A stretch of 64,000 nucleotides of DNA from Sorex araneus (GCF_027595985.1 NC_073305.1:104095535-104159534); one strand, 5' to 3'. Counted from the first letter of the stretch, positions 33,899 to 45,253 are shown. Notes: a model not told the origin generated them from the letters alone. Numbers and translations: made by a program.

Positions 33899-34078
33899 TT
33901 TTTTTTTTGCTTTTTGGGTCACACCTGGCGATGCTGCACAGGGGTTACTCCTGGCTCATGAACTCAGGAATTACTTCTGGTGGTGTTCGGGGGGCCATAT
34001 GGGATGCTGGGAATCGAACCCGGGTAGGCCATGTGCAAGGCAGACAGCCTTCCTGCTGTGCTATCGCTTCAGCTCCTA
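33899..34078 (-). mobile_element. SINE-A in an L1 3' UTR
   Basis: TSD TAGTCTACTT (33889-33898 and 34079-34088). Confidence 0.96.
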
Positions 34079-34774
34079 TAGTCTACTTGCATCTGCTGAT
34101 TTCTTAAGCAGCTTGTGATTCTGGTTGTTACACCTTTCATCTTGCTCTGATATCCCATCCTTGGCTTCATGTTTCCTCTCTCCTTTCTCTTTTCCTTTTA
34201 AGTGCATTTCCCATCTGTCCTTGTTTCTTTGACCCATATCTGTTTTGTGGGTGTGCTTACTATCTCTTAAGTTGAAAACAGATTCTCGCTTTGTCTCATC
34301 AAGGTTCTGGCATATCTTCCTGAAGCTCTCTGAAATCTAGTTGTTTCAGATTGAGCTTTTCATGAAAGAACAAGCAGCAGTCTTTAGTATCCCCAGATAT
34401 CCTTTCAGGCTCTTTCCTCAGAGAGTGTCTAGTTTTTCTCCCATCGTTTTCATTTCCCCCTGCCTTCTGGCACAAGCTTTTCTTTTGATTTCTTTTTCCA
34501 TTTTCCTTTTTTTCTTTTTATTTTGAATGGCGAAAATTCATGGATTCATAATTGGGTTCACTGAACTGACAATGCCACTTGTGAAATTATGACTTCGGAA
34601 TAGCCTTGTTAAGTGGGACTTTGACCACCTCTCCCTTCTTCTCTTCCTGTATTTTGGTCACAGCTCACAGGTCACAGCTCATTAGTTGAATTAAATATTG
34701 GACAGACATAGTAGGTTATTTCTACCTCTAGTGTAGCTTTTGATTTTTCCATTGTTTTAAAAATTCTGCTTGCT

Positions 34775-34945
34775 GGGGCTGGAGCGATAGCACAGCGGGG
34801 AGGGCATTTGCCTTGCACGTGGCCAACCCGGGTTCGATTCCCAGCATCCCATATGGTCCCCTGAGCACGGCCAGGGGTGATTCCTGAGTGCAGAGCCAGG
34901 AGTGACCCCTGTGCATCGCCGGGTGTGACCCAAAAAGCAAAAAAA
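34775..34945 (+). mobile_element. SINE-A, near consensus
   Basis: Complete head, three body units and a short A-tail. Only a few flanking bases (CTTGC) are duplicated, so the TSD is uncertain. Confidence 0.96.
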
Positions 34946-35644
34946 CTTGCCTCAGTAACACTGATTCATCCCATAGTTAGACAAAAAGGCCTTGGACTAT
35001 GTCAAGAGGTGAACAAATGATTGTTCTGACAGTTGAGGCACACTTCTCACTAGTAACATCTAGTGTCCATCCATTTCTGGTTATTTTTTAAATAATTCTC
35101 AGTTTTTGTTTGCAGTCTTGAAAGTGTTAGAGATGAGCCATCTAGATTGAAGCACAAGTGTATACATTTTACTTATATCTGTGAATACTCTATGTGAGGA
35201 AGAGCAAAAGTGAAGCCTGTGTTTTTAGAAGAGTTCTATCTTCAGGTAAAGGGACAGAAGGAGGAAGTTTGACTACAGCTCTTATTCATCAGTGTCCGGC
35301 TTCAGTGGAGCCATGGGGAAAACCTTCCATGTCCGTGGACTGCAAGATTCTAAATGCGGTGATTTTATTTTTAAAGGACTGGGGAGGCTGGGGGGAAGTT
35401 TGAAATAGCTATAGTTGGAACATGAAAATGGAGGTGCAGTTGAAAGCAAGAATTAGAAGTGAAATAGAATCAGGCTGGGGAAAAATCAACAGATAATAAT
35501 AAGACATAGCAATAAGGAACAGAACAGAGTGAAAGGGAGGTTTTGTTTAGTAGAGAGTTAAAAATGAAAAGGATGGAGTAGAGAAATAAAGGATTTGCTT
35601 GCTTGAGATGGAAGAGTGTTGTGTAGTTTACAATCATCATCGAA

Positions 35645-35818
35645 GCCAGAGAGAGAGTAAGTGGGTAAGGAACTTGTGCTTGGCTCACCTGGGATTGATC
35701 TACAGCACCACATGTGATTCACATAGTGGTTCCCACCACTGCCAGGAGATATCATTGAGCAGAGAGCCAGGAGTAATCCCTGGCACCACTGGGTATCCCC
35801 TCCTCTAGCCCCAAGAAA
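35645..35818 (+). mobile_element. SINE-A, diverged
   Basis: CACCTGGGATTGATCTACAG and GAGCCAGGAGTAATCCCTGG; AGCCCCAAGAAAAG at the end. Confidence 0.75.
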
Positions 35819-36339
35819 AGTCATTATAGAAAACAGATTGCCATTTGCAGTTCAGTTTGTTAATTCTTGAAACTGGTAGAGGAGGAATATGTGTAATGAA
35901 GTAAGGAATCACTTTGTAATCCTTTGCATATTAGTATTCACATGCTCTTATTCTCTCTACAAAGATTTGTCATATGGGTAACATTTCTTTATTAACTCAG
36001 TTTTCATTTACTAATTAGTCATTTACTCAGTTTTTTGAATTGAGTATCAAGTGATTTTTCCCCCTAAGTTAATTGTTTCAAGTGCCATATAGAAGATATG
36101 CCATATAGAAGAAGGAATTCATAGCAACATTAAAAAAAATGATGAGAGTTGAAAACTTTTATACAGTGATTTTTTTGGGGGAAATATTATAGTGAGGTAA
36201 AGAACATAAATTCTTAATTGGTCATATTTATGAATATTTATCTTTGTGGCTAATATTGCCATGCTGTTTTAAGTTCTCCATTATGAGCTCATGAAGGTAA
36301 TTTATATAAATTTGTAGAAGCTTTATTGCTTGCCTCTCA

Positions 36340-36690
36340 TACATATATTTATAACCCATCTGTGTATAATTGTGTGTGGTGCAAGATAGGTCTCAAATTT
36401 CATTTTTCCCCAAATTTTTATCCAGTTTTCTTATTAGCATTTATTGAAATTAAATATTTCCAATGCATTGCTACTTCTATTGTAAATCACATATATATGT
36501 ATAAATCTACACACCAAAACATTTTATATTGGTTTTGCTGTTTCATGTGTATTCAGAACCATTCATTTTTATTGTAGATCTTGTGTTTCTATGTGTTTTT
36601 TTTGAGACTGTCTCGGCTATTTTGAGTCCTTCCTTATATTTTAATAGAAATTTTAAAATCAGTTTGTCAGTTCTGTGAAAACCCCCACTC
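36340..36690 (-). mobile_element. L1M ORF2 fragment, antisense
   Basis: TTTATCCAGTTTTCTTATTA, CTCGGCTATTTTGAGTCCTT and AAATCAGTTTGTCAGTTCTG match the antisense of mid-ORF2 in old L1M elements. Heavily mutated. Confidence 0.72.
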
Positions 36691-36774
36691 TATACTATTG
36701 TATCTTCTTACTTATGACTATAGAGTCATGCTGAATTATTTTTGTCGTTATTTTTTCTTAATTAATTTTATAAT

Positions 36775-37026
36775 TCTACCACTGAACAAATAGCACAGCA
36801 GGTAGGGCGTTTGCCTTATACTCAGTTGACCTGGGTTCGATTCCTCCACCCCTCTCAAAGAGCCCGGCAAGCTACCGAGAGTATACCCCCCGAATGGCAG
36901 AGCCTGGCAAACTACCCGTGGTGCATTCGATATGCCAAAAACCGTAACAAGAAGTCTCACAGTGGAGATGTTACTGGTGCCCGCTCGAGCAAATTGATGA
37001 GCAATGGGATGACAGTGATACAGTGC
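36775..37026 (+). mobile_element. SINE-B (RTE-tailed), with TSD
   Basis: Duplication TAATTTTATAAT (36763-36774 and 37027-37038). The tail ends GATGACAGTGATACAGTGC, close to the RTE tail TGATACAGGTG. Confidence 0.96.
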
Positions 37027-37194
37027 TAATTTTATAATGTTCCCTGGTAGTTTTAAAGTTTTCTATTTTAAATTTTTACTTTAGTCTAATTACACACTTG
37101 GAGAAGAGCTATAAGAACAGTGCATTTCAAGATTTCTACAGACCATTCATCACCCTGATTCCTTAAATTAAGACTCTGTCATGTTTTTGAGTCC

Positions 37195-37341
37195 CTTATA
37201 GTGCAGGGGAAGTTCTGAGGGCCACTCCTAGCATTGCTCAACCTGGTAATACTTAGAAGGCCATTGGGTGCTGGGAAGTAAACTCAGGGTCCCACATAGG
37301 CTAAGCTTGGGCTCTGCCACTTGACTATCTCCCTGGCCCAG
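37195..37341 (-). mobile_element. SINE-A, old
   Basis: GGGTGCTGGGAAGTAAACTC and CTATCTCCCTGGCCC; poor body match. Confidence 0.55.
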
Positions 37342-37584
37342 AGCTGTGTGCTTTATAACATTAGTTTAACTCTCTTGGATCTCTAAGGGCAGATAAGGAT
37401 GCTGCAGGCATTTTGGTGTGTAATTATATTTAACTAAGACTGTGTGGTATAGTTTTTTTAATACTAGAATTGATTTCATTGCTGTTTGCTTAGCCATGAT
37501 AGAACGGCACAATTTTTTAATACCCTATTTATGATCCTGCTTAGTCCTTATAGCAAATTCTACAGAATGCAAAAATTTACTTTT

Positions 37585-37747
37585 TATTTTGGTGCCACAC
37601 GAGGCAGTGCTCAGGGCTTACTCTTAGCTCTGCACTTAGGGATCACTTTTGGTGGGATTTGGGGGACCATAGGGGATGCTGAAGATCAAACCTAGGTGGG
37701 TTGCATGCAAGGCAAGTGTCCTCCCCACTGTGCTGTTGCTCTGGTTC
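37585..37747 (-). mobile_element. SINE-A, diverged
   Basis: ATTTTGGTGCCACACGAGGC to GCATGCAAGGCAAGTGTCCT; complete. Confidence 0.86.
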
Positions 37748-38108
37748 CTGTAGACGTTTATTTTTGTTTTGTTTCTTAACAAAATGATGTAAACTATGTT
37801 AGAAGAGATACATAGTGAAATTCTCCAGAGGAGCAAGTGCTATGCCTGTTAGGTGTGCAGGTTAGTTGAGGCTTTAGAAGAAGGATGAATGGAGCAGTGA
37901 GATGCTGAGAAGGGGATTAGAAGAACATGAATTGGTTCTGGATACCAGAAGAAACAGGAAGTATGTTTGGTGATGTGCGAGTGTGTGTGAAGAGAGGTTT
38001 GGTACAATGAATCTTTAATGTAGATATACACGTCACAGAAGGCATGATTTGTGACTCTGAAAAATTTGATCTCTAATTTTATGGTTTTCTTGTTTTACTA
38101 CTAATCCC

Positions 38109-38350
38109 GGACTGGAGCGATAGCACAGTGATAGGGCGTTTGCCTTGTACTCGGCCAACCTGGGTTTGATTTCTCCGTCCCTCTCGGAGAGCCTGGCAAG
38201 CTACCGAGAGTATCTCGTCCACACAGCAGAGCCTGGCAAGCTACCCGTGGCATATTCGATACCAAAAACAGTAACAACAAGTCTCACAATGGAGACGTTA
38301 CTGGTGCCCCTCGAGCAAATCGATGAGCAGTGGGATGATAGTGATGACTG
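38109..38350 (+). mobile_element. SINE-B (RTE-tailed)
   Basis: Complete; small deletions at CACAGTGATAGGGC in the head and in the RTE part (GGTGCCCCTCGAG). TSD not resolved. Confidence 0.94.
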
Positions 38351-38359
38351 TGGTGATTC

Positions 38360-39105
38360 CTGACCCCAGCTTAGGAGCTGCTGCTGAGCTCGGGTGGGGA
38401 AGCCAGGATTCCATTCAGGATTCCCTAAAAGCGTCATTCCCTAACAGTTATCTTTTCCCCTCTGGATCATTTGCCCTCTGGATGGATCCCTTTGGATTTA
38501 ATTCAAGGGCTGTTTGGTTTGGTTTTTAAGACAATTATGTGAATGGTGGGGAATATTTTGAGAGATTTTCCCCTGGGTGCTGACTTAAACCCAACCTTTA
38601 TCTCTGTGAGGCAGGAATTTTATCTTTGTGAGGCAGGAATCTATCCCTGTCCCACCCTTAGAGAGATTTTAAGTCAGATAATTACATGGTCTGATTGGCA
38701 AGTTAGGAAACTTGTGATTGAAATGTCATTTTAAAATTTGGGGGAAAGGTAATTTTTGGAATAACCTTATTAACTTTAATAGAAAACTAAAATAGTCAGA
38801 AGCTTCTTTTTTTCCAAACTCTTGATGATATAGTTTTAAAGCAATGAATTAAATTGTATTTTACAAACTGAGGAGTTCAACATTCACAGTGAAGTACAAT
38901 CTAGAAGCTACATTGAGAAAGACATTTTACAACTTAGTAACTACAGGAAATGACTTGGAATCTGACCTTTGGTAAATACTATGTTCCTCATAGTTCTCCT
39001 TTGTAAAATGCTCTGGAAAGTCTTGGAAACGTTTATCACCCATGAAAGAGGTAATTTGTTTATGAAAAAATGAGTTTTATTATTTCTCCCACTTTATTGA
39101 CTCTA
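38360..39105. other. Unique intron sequence
   Basis: A tandem pair of GTGAGGCAGGAAT units lies at about 38607-38640. No gene or transposon recognised. Confidence 0.35.
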
Positions 39106-39127
39106 GATTTGGACTTAGGTATTTCTT

Positions 39128-39301
39128 TTTCTTTTTTTTCTTCTTGGTTCACACCTGGCGATGCACAGGGGTTACTCCTGGCTCTGCACTCAGGAATTAC
39201 CCCTGGCGGTGCTCAGGGGACCATATGGGATGCTGGGAATTGAGCCCGGGTCAGCCGCATGCAAGGCAAACGCCCTACCCGCTGTGCTATCGCTCCAGCC
39301 C
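39128..39301 (-). mobile_element. SINE-A, full length with 18-bp TSD
   Basis: Perfect duplication TGGACTTAGGTATTTCTT (39110-39127 and 39302-39319). Confidence 0.98.
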
Positions 39302-39392
39302 TGGACTTAGGTATTTCTTATTTCTATCTTATTAATGATAAGATAGTTTAGTATTTACTTAAATAAATTTAGTATTGTATCATTCATTCACA

Positions 39393-39643
39393 GGGACTGG
39401 AGCAATATCACAGGGGGTAGGGCATTTGCCCCGGAAGCGGCCGACCTGAGTTTGAGTCCTTCGTCCCTCTCGGAAGAGCCCGCAAGCTACCGAGAGTATC
39501 TCGCCCGCACGGCAGAGCCTGGCAAGCTCCCTGTGGTGTATTCAATATGCCAAAAACAGTAACAAAAAGTCTCACAATGGAGATGTTACTGGTGCCCACT
39601 AGAGCAAATCAATGAACAACAAGACGACAGTGCTACAGTGCTA
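39393..39643 (+). mobile_element. SINE-B (RTE-tailed), with 15-bp TSD
   Basis: Perfect duplication TATCATTCATTCACA (39378-39392 and 39644-39658). The head is mutated (CCCCGGAAGCGG). Confidence 0.97.
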
Positions 39644-39957
39644 TATCATTCATTCACAACCTTAGAAGTCCTTTTAGTATTATTTCATAATGATAGTTTC
39701 ATTTAGAAATAAAAAATAATTATGTAACAGATTTGTGAAAAACTTGTTTTCAGATTATACAAAATAAAATAGATACAACTAGTATTTTCTCAAGTATTTT
39801 GTTTTGAGGAATGATTGGATAAAGCAATATATAAATTGAACTATGTTCAGATTTTGTGGCATAAGTTTATAGTACTCAAATTTTACTTCTGGTGCCTTTT
39901 GAATATTTCTGGCATGAACATAATTGTTCTCCTGGTAATCTGTGGTCCATTACTTTT

Positions 39958-40121
39958 TTTTTTTTTGTGCCACACCAGGCGATGCTTAAGGCTTACTCCT
40001 AACTCTCCACTCAGGAATTATTCTGGGCAGTGCTCAGGGGACCATGTGGGATGCTGGAGATCAAACTGGGGTCGGCTGTGTACAAGGCAAACACCCTCCC
40101 CACTGTACTATTGCTCTGGCC
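39958..40121 (-). mobile_element. SINE-A with decayed TSD
   Basis: Flanks TCTGTGGTCCATTACTTT (39940-39957) and TCTGTGATTTATTACTTT (40122-40139) differ at three transition sites, indicating an older insertion. Confidence 0.94.
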
Positions 40122-40180
40122 TCTGTGATTTATTACTTTATTCAACAGTTATAGAAGGTTTACTGTATCTGTGGCTTAAT

Positions 40181-40220
40181 CGAATATATATATGTATACA
40201 TATATATATATATATATATC
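40181..40220. repeat. (TA)n microsatellite
   Basis: Forty bases of TATATA with a few interruptions, beside the SINE-B tail. Confidence 0.9.
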
Positions 40221-40223
40221 AAT

Positions 40224-40475
40224 CACTGTCACTGTCACTGTCATCCCGTTGCTCATCGATTTGCTCGAGTGGGCACCAGTAACATCTCCATTGTGAGGCT
40301 TGTTGCTACTGTTTTTTGGCATATCGAATATGCCACGGGTAGTTTGCCAGGCTCTGCCATGTGGGTGGGATACTCTCCATCGCTTGTTGGGCTCTCTGAG
40401 AGGGGCGGAGGAATCGAACCCAGGTCGGCTGCTTGCAAGGCCAATGCCCTACCCGCTGTGCTATTGCTCCAGTCT
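40224..40475 (-). mobile_element. SINE-B (RTE-tailed) inside an AT repeat
   Basis: The left end is three copies of CACTGT (minus-strand ACAGTG tail repeat), then GTTGCTCATCGATTTGCTCG; head at the right. Confidence 0.95.
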
Positions 40476-40479
40476 CTCT

Positions 40480-40670
40480 CTCTCTATATATATGTATATA
40501 TATATATTTACATATATATTTACATATACATGGACTATCTATTTCATATATATGAAATATATATACATGATTTATATATGGAATATATATTTATATATAT
40601 GAATATCCTCATGATGAAGATATCTATATATAAAATAGATAGCATCTTCATCATGAGGATATTCCAGTTT
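40480..40670. repeat. AT-rich palindromic stretch with a 21-bp hairpin
   Basis: GAATATCCTCATGATGAAGA starts the left arm (40601-40621). The right arm (40644-40664) is its exact complement. The inner loop can also pair (TATCTAT with ATAGATA). Upstream are shorter palindromes such as TTTCATATATATGAAA. Confidence 0.9.
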
Positions 40671-40712
40671 GGTGGAAAGAGGTAAATACCAGTAGTTTGT
40701 TTGTCTGCCTCC

Positions 40713-40963
40713 TTCCCTCCGTCCCTCCTTCCCTCCTTTCCTTCCTTCTTCCTTTTGTTCCCCTCTTTCTTCCCCTTTCCTTTCCTTTTCTTTCCTTTTT
40801 CCCTTCCCCATCTCACAACTGACTGTGCTCAGGGCTTATTCCTGACTCTGCTCTCAGGGATCACTTCCGGCAGGCTCAGAGAAACATACAAGGTGCTAGG
40901 GATCAAACCCAGTAGACTGTGTACAAGGCAGGTACCTTTCCTGCTGTACCATCTCTCCAGACC
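40713..40963 (-). mobile_element. SINE-A with an expanded purine tail
   Basis: SINE-A body and head at 40820-40963 (minus). Where the A-tail should be, the + strand carries about 100 bp of CCTTCCCTCC/CTTTCC polypyrimidine. Confidence 0.85.
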
Positions 40964-40999
40964 CAATGGTAGTATTTTCTTGGACTCTGTTGAAACTAT

Positions 41000-41970
41000 G
41001 TATGTAGGAGGAAGTGGAAGCAAAGATGAGAGTGTGGGCAGAGATGAGCTGAGTAGTGGAAAAGGCAATTGATTCCAGAATTAGTTCTGGAAAGATATTT
41101 TTCCAAAGGAAGATATTTGAGGCAAGTGTGGAAAGGACATCAGCCTGGAGTACTTGCCGGATTGGGAGAAAGGAGAATGGTTGGAGTGAGCCACAGGAAA
41201 TGGCGTAAATAGCAACCAGTAGAAATAAGCATTTGTCTTACTACTAAGCAAACTAAGCAAAAAAGACGATGTTATTTCCTCCTGTGCAGAGTATACTTTA
41301 ACTTGGATGAAGTTACCCTATATGCCACCTACAAGTACCATTGATGCTGAGGTCTATGGAATCACTTGCTATGCAGATGACAAGTTTTAGGGCACCAGAT
41401 TCAAACTGTGTTTATTCTTGTCAAATCTGTGCAAGGCTTCTCAGTCTGTTACTAGCATTTGTTGATTCTAAATGTGTTCTAATAACCATTGATTCTGGGG
41501 AGGAGAATTATTTTATATACTTTTGGCAAAGGAAAACAAAAAAGACTACCAATTAATTGCACACAGTATTCAGTGCTCATTGTCTAAGTTTTCAACATGT
41601 TAGTATGTTAGTATGCTGGAGTTACTGAGATGGATGGTACTTCATTTCCTCTCACAATAACAGTCCTGGGTGGTACACCCCTCCCCACATGGCGACAAAA
41701 GGCAGGAGTAAGCCCTGACTTTTGAAATGCCTTGTCTTTTCAAAGTAGCTATCTTCGAGTAATCAAACCTGTGTTTGTTGGCTCCTCAAATGCTGAATTA
41801 CTCATGACTATAATTTGGTTAACTTCCTTGTATTACTAGATATTTAGCTTATTTTTAAGATTTTTATCTTTCCATTTCTGTGTTTCCTTTTTCTCGTGCC
41901 TTATTATTATTATTTTTTTTGACAGGGGTGCAATTGCCATTTCAGTGAATATCTTTTATAGACAAATTGA
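41000..41970. other. Unique intron sequence
   Basis: No gene signal. A short GGCAGGAGTAAGCCCTG at 41700 may be a SINE-A scrap. Confidence 0.35.
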
Positions 41971-41971
41971 T

Positions 41972-42120
41972 TTTCAGGGACCATTCCCAGTGGTGCTTAG
42001 GAACCCGTGGATCCACTAACGTGGCTTAGTGGGGCATGTGTGTTGGGACAGGAGGTGCAGGATTGAGTTCAGAGCCTGGAACATTAGAACTAGCTCCCTA
42101 GTGAGCTGCCCTGTAAGGAT
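41972..42120 (-). mobile_element. Possible tRNA-SINE remnant
   Basis: GGACCATTCCCAGTGGTGCT and GCAGGATTGAGTTCAGAGCC suggest body and B box; weak. Confidence 0.35.
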
Positions 42121-42159
42121 CTGTTTGAATGCTTGTGAAGCAGTTGGAGGTTTACGGAG

Positions 42160-42206
42160 TATTTTATTTTATTTTATTTTATTTTATTTTATTTTATTTT
42201 ATTTTA
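42160..42206. repeat. (TTTTA)n microsatellite
   Basis: Nine ATTTT units without interruption. Confidence 0.95.
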
Positions 42207-42246
42207 GTTTGTTGATATTGCATATTTTAAATTGCCAAGTAGATGA

Positions 42247-42460
42247 GTCACTGTATCACTGTCATCCTGTTGTTCATAGATTTACTCGAGTGGGCACCAG
42301 TAACGTCTCTATTCCTCCCAGCCCTGAGATTTTAGCAGCCTCTCCTTACTCGTCTTTCCCAACGATTGGAGGCTCTTTCAGAGTCAGGGGAATGAGACCT
42401 ATCGTTACTGTTTTTGGCATTTTGAATACACCACGGCCGAATGGTCTAAGGCGCTGGATT
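42247..42460 (-). mobile_element. RTE-tailed element with extra middle block and tRNA-Leu half
   Basis: Minus-strand element: RTE tail at the left (GTTCATAGATTTACTCGAGT), then about 95 bp absent from SINE-B but present in element C at 47262-47345, then the shared GTTACTGTTTTTGGCATTTT. At its 5' edge (42434-42463) the + strand reads GGCCGAATGGTCTAAGGCGC and CTGGATTAAG, the 5' half of a tRNA-Leu. Flanks AAGTAGATGA (42237-42246) and AAGTGTATGA (42461-42470) could be a TSD with two mismatches. Confidence 0.8.
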
Positions 42461-42669
42461 AAGTGTATGAATATAGTAACAATATAATTATTTGACTAAT
42501 TTTGTATCTGTAATTAATAATATGAAAGGTTTTTCTTAACATGACTTTGTATATCATAAAAATTGGCCTATATAAAAACTGACAATGGAAAATTATTTGA
42601 AGTCATTTTCATCAATTTGTATCTGGTCTAAATTATTTGACATAAAGTGTTTAAAATAGTACCAGGCAC

Positions 42670-43321
42670 ATCTATACAATGGAATACTATGCAGCTGTTA
42701 GAAAAATGAGGTCATGAAGTTTGCATATAAGTGGATCAGCATGGAAAGTATCATGCTAAGTGAAATGAGTCAGAAAGAGAGAGACAGACATAGAAAGATT
42801 GCACTCATCTGTGGAATATAGAATAATAGACTAGGAGTCTAACACCCAAGAATAGTAGAAATAAGTACTAGGAGGTTGACTTCATGGCTTGGAGGCTGAT
42901 CTCTCATTCTGGGCAACTGAGAGAAGGGAACACCAAGTAAAATGCGGTCGGAGGCCATGCGGGAGAAGGGGGATGCAGGCTGAATGTGGACTAGAGACTG
43001 AACACAATGGCCACTAAACACCTTTATTGAAAACCACAACACCTAATCAGAGAGAGAGAACGAAAGGGAATACCCTGCCATAGTGGCAGTTTGGGGTGGG
43101 GGGAGACGGGACTGGGGAGGGTGGGAGGGACGCTGGGTTTACTGTTGATGGAGAATGGGCACTGGTGAAGGGATGGGTTCTCGAACTTTGTATGGGGGAA
43201 ACATGAGCACAAAAATGTATAAATCTGTAACTGTACCCTCATGGTGATTCACTAATTAAAAATAAAAATTAAAAAAAATAAAATAAAAAAATAAAAAGTT
43301 GTTTATAATAATAAAATAAAA
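42670..43321 (+). mobile_element. 5'-truncated L1 with 18-bp TSD
   Basis: Starts at TACAATGGAATACTATGCAG (the ORF2 C-terminal region), runs through the 3' UTR to ATGGTGATTCACTAATTAAA and an A-rich tail. Perfect TSD TAAAATAGTACCAGGCAC (42652-42669 and 43322-43339) at a TT|AAAA site. No reverse transcriptase left. Confidence 0.98.
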
Positions 43322-43448
43322 TAAAATAGTACCAGGCACCCACAGTCAGTATTACATGAATTTTGTTGTAATAAAAATTATTTTTAGCTTATAACACATA
43401 CCCTTTTATAGAATAAGCTTTCTTCATGTTGTAAAGCTCAAAGATTTT

Positions 43449-43744
43449 ATTTTTTTTTTTAATTTTTTATTAGTGATCACCCGTGAGGTACAGTTACAGA
43501 ATTATGAACATTCATGCGTGTATTTCAGTCATACAGTGATTGATTACATCCTTCCACTGGTGCCCATTCTCCTCCACCAATGTTCCCAGTATCCCTCCCA
43601 CCACCCTACCCCAACCCCCACCACCCCACCCTGCCTCTGTGGTAGGGCATTCCCTTTTGTTCTTTCTCCTGTTGGGTGTCATAGTTTGCAATAGAGGTAT
43701 TGAGTGGCCATCATGTTCTGTCTATAGTCTACTTTTGGCATGCA
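43449..43744 (-). mobile_element. L1 3' UTR, truncated
   Basis: CACCCGTGAGGTACAGTTAC to CATCATGTTCTGTCTATAGT. Probable TSD AAAGATTTT (43440-43448 and 43745-43753). Confidence 0.9.
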
Positions 43745-43764
43745 AAAGATTTTGTTTTCATTAA

Positions 43765-43978
43765 AAAATGTTTAAAAATTGAATCACCGTAATATATAGT
43801 TACAAAGGTTTCATAATTGAGTTTCAGTCATACAGTGATCAAACACCCATCCCTCCACCCATGTACATTTCCCACCAGCAATGTCCCCAGTATCCCTCCC
43901 GCCATCCTCACCGCACCCTTGCCCCCAGTGGCAGGGACTTTCCTTCTTTTTGTGTCACTGAGCATTTTAAAATGATTT
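43765..43978 (-). mobile_element. L1 3' UTR, second diverged copy
   Basis: Begins again at TTGAATCACCGTAATATATA and ends GTGGCAGGGACTTTCC; same direction as its neighbour but more diverged. Confidence 0.82.
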
Positions 43979-43981
43979 CTT

Positions 43982-44125
43982 GGGCTGGAGTGGTAGTACA
44001 GAGGGTAGGGAATTTTTATTGCATGAGGCAATCTGGGTTAGATCCCTGCCATGATGTATGGACCCCCAAACCCATCAAGAGTGATCCCTAAGTGTAGAGC
44101 CAAGAGTATGCCCTGAAGATAGATA
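43982..44125 (+). mobile_element. SINE-A, diverged
   Basis: GGGCTGGAGTGGTAGTACAG at the head, GGGTTAGATCCCTGCC at the B box, GAGCCAAGAGTATGCCCTGA at the end. Confidence 0.82.
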
Positions 44126-44136
44126 AAGAGGGGAGT

Positions 44137-44312
44137 GCTAGGTCAGACCCAGCTATGCTCAGCGCATACTACTGGCTCTGAACTCAGGGATCATTCCTGA
44201 AGGGGTTTAGGAGACTGTGTGGGGTGCCAGTGACCTAACATAGATCTGACCTCAGATGGCTGTGTACAAGGCAAGCACCCTACCTGCTATACTATCTCAC
44301 TGAGCTTCAGCT
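44137..44312 (-). mobile_element. SINE-A, diverged
   Basis: GGTCAGACCCAGCTATGCTC to GTACAAGGCAAGCACCCTAC; tail lost. Confidence 0.72.
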
Positions 44313-44649
44313 CACATTGACTGCTATATGCGCAGCACTGTAGACTGCAGTGCTTGATTTTTTTTTTAACAACAAAACAAGTGGATATAAAGTGATATTA
44401 GACTAAGAATTTGATGAGTAGGAAGAAGTGCATAGAGAAGGTTCATTTGACACCGTGAATGGCACTTGAGTTTTTGCAGCATGAACTTTAAGGCTTACAT
44501 ACACAGATATGGAACTGTTTTCCTTAAAGTTCCTATTGCATTGTAAACCAGTGATAAATCAGTACAACTTTATTTTTAAAGACACAAGCAGTAAAACACA
44601 AACATCATGTTTTTATATTAATGCATATAAGACATTCTTAGAAGTATGA

Positions 44650-45003
44650 TTTATAGTTAACTTACAAATATAAAAGCTGCATGCATTTAATTGGTAGAGT
44701 TTGATAAGTTTTAGTATAGGTATATGCCAGAGAAACCATTGCTGTATTAAAGTAATGAACACATCCAGGACACATAAATATTTCCTCAACCTTCTTTGTA
44801 ACTTTGTCCTTGAACCTTTCTATATCATATGTTTTCAGCTCACAGTTTAAAGTAGCCATTGATCTGTTGTTTTTCCAAATAAATTCTGTTCAGAATTTTA
44901 TATAAATGGAATTACCTAGTGTATATTCATTGATTTTTTTATTCATTAGGATTGTCTTCAGATGCATCCATGTTGTTGTTTTATTATCACGTTTTATTTT
45001 ATT
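44650..45003 (-). mobile_element. L1M 3' end, antisense
   Basis: AGAGTTTGATAAGTTTTAGT, TTTTATATAAATGGAATTAC and CTTCAGATGCATCCATGTTG match the antisense 3' end of old L1M elements. Confidence 0.6.
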
Positions 45004-45005
45004 AT

Positions 45006-45253
45006 GGGCTGGAGCGATAGCACAGCGGGTACAGTGTTTGCCTTGCATGTGGGGTTTGATTCCTATTCCTACGTCCCTCTCGGGGAGCCTGGCAGGCTAC
45101 CGAGGGTCTTTTGCCCACACGGCAGAGCCTGGCAAGCTCACTGTGTGTATTCGATATGCCAAAAACAGTAACAACAAATCTTACAATGGAGATGTTACTG
45201 GTGCCCAGTCGAGCAAATCGATGAGCAACAGGATGACAGTGACAATGATAGTG
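45006..45253 (+). mobile_element. SINE-B (RTE-tailed) with internal head deletion
   Basis: TSD ATTTTATTAT (44996-45005 and 45254-45263). The bases between anticodon arm and B box are partly lost (CATGTGGGGTTTGATTCC). Confidence 0.94.

Noticed and set aside
42434..42463. A tRNA-Leu gene
   Set aside because: Only the 5' half up to the anticodon region is present; no T arm, B box or 3' end follows.
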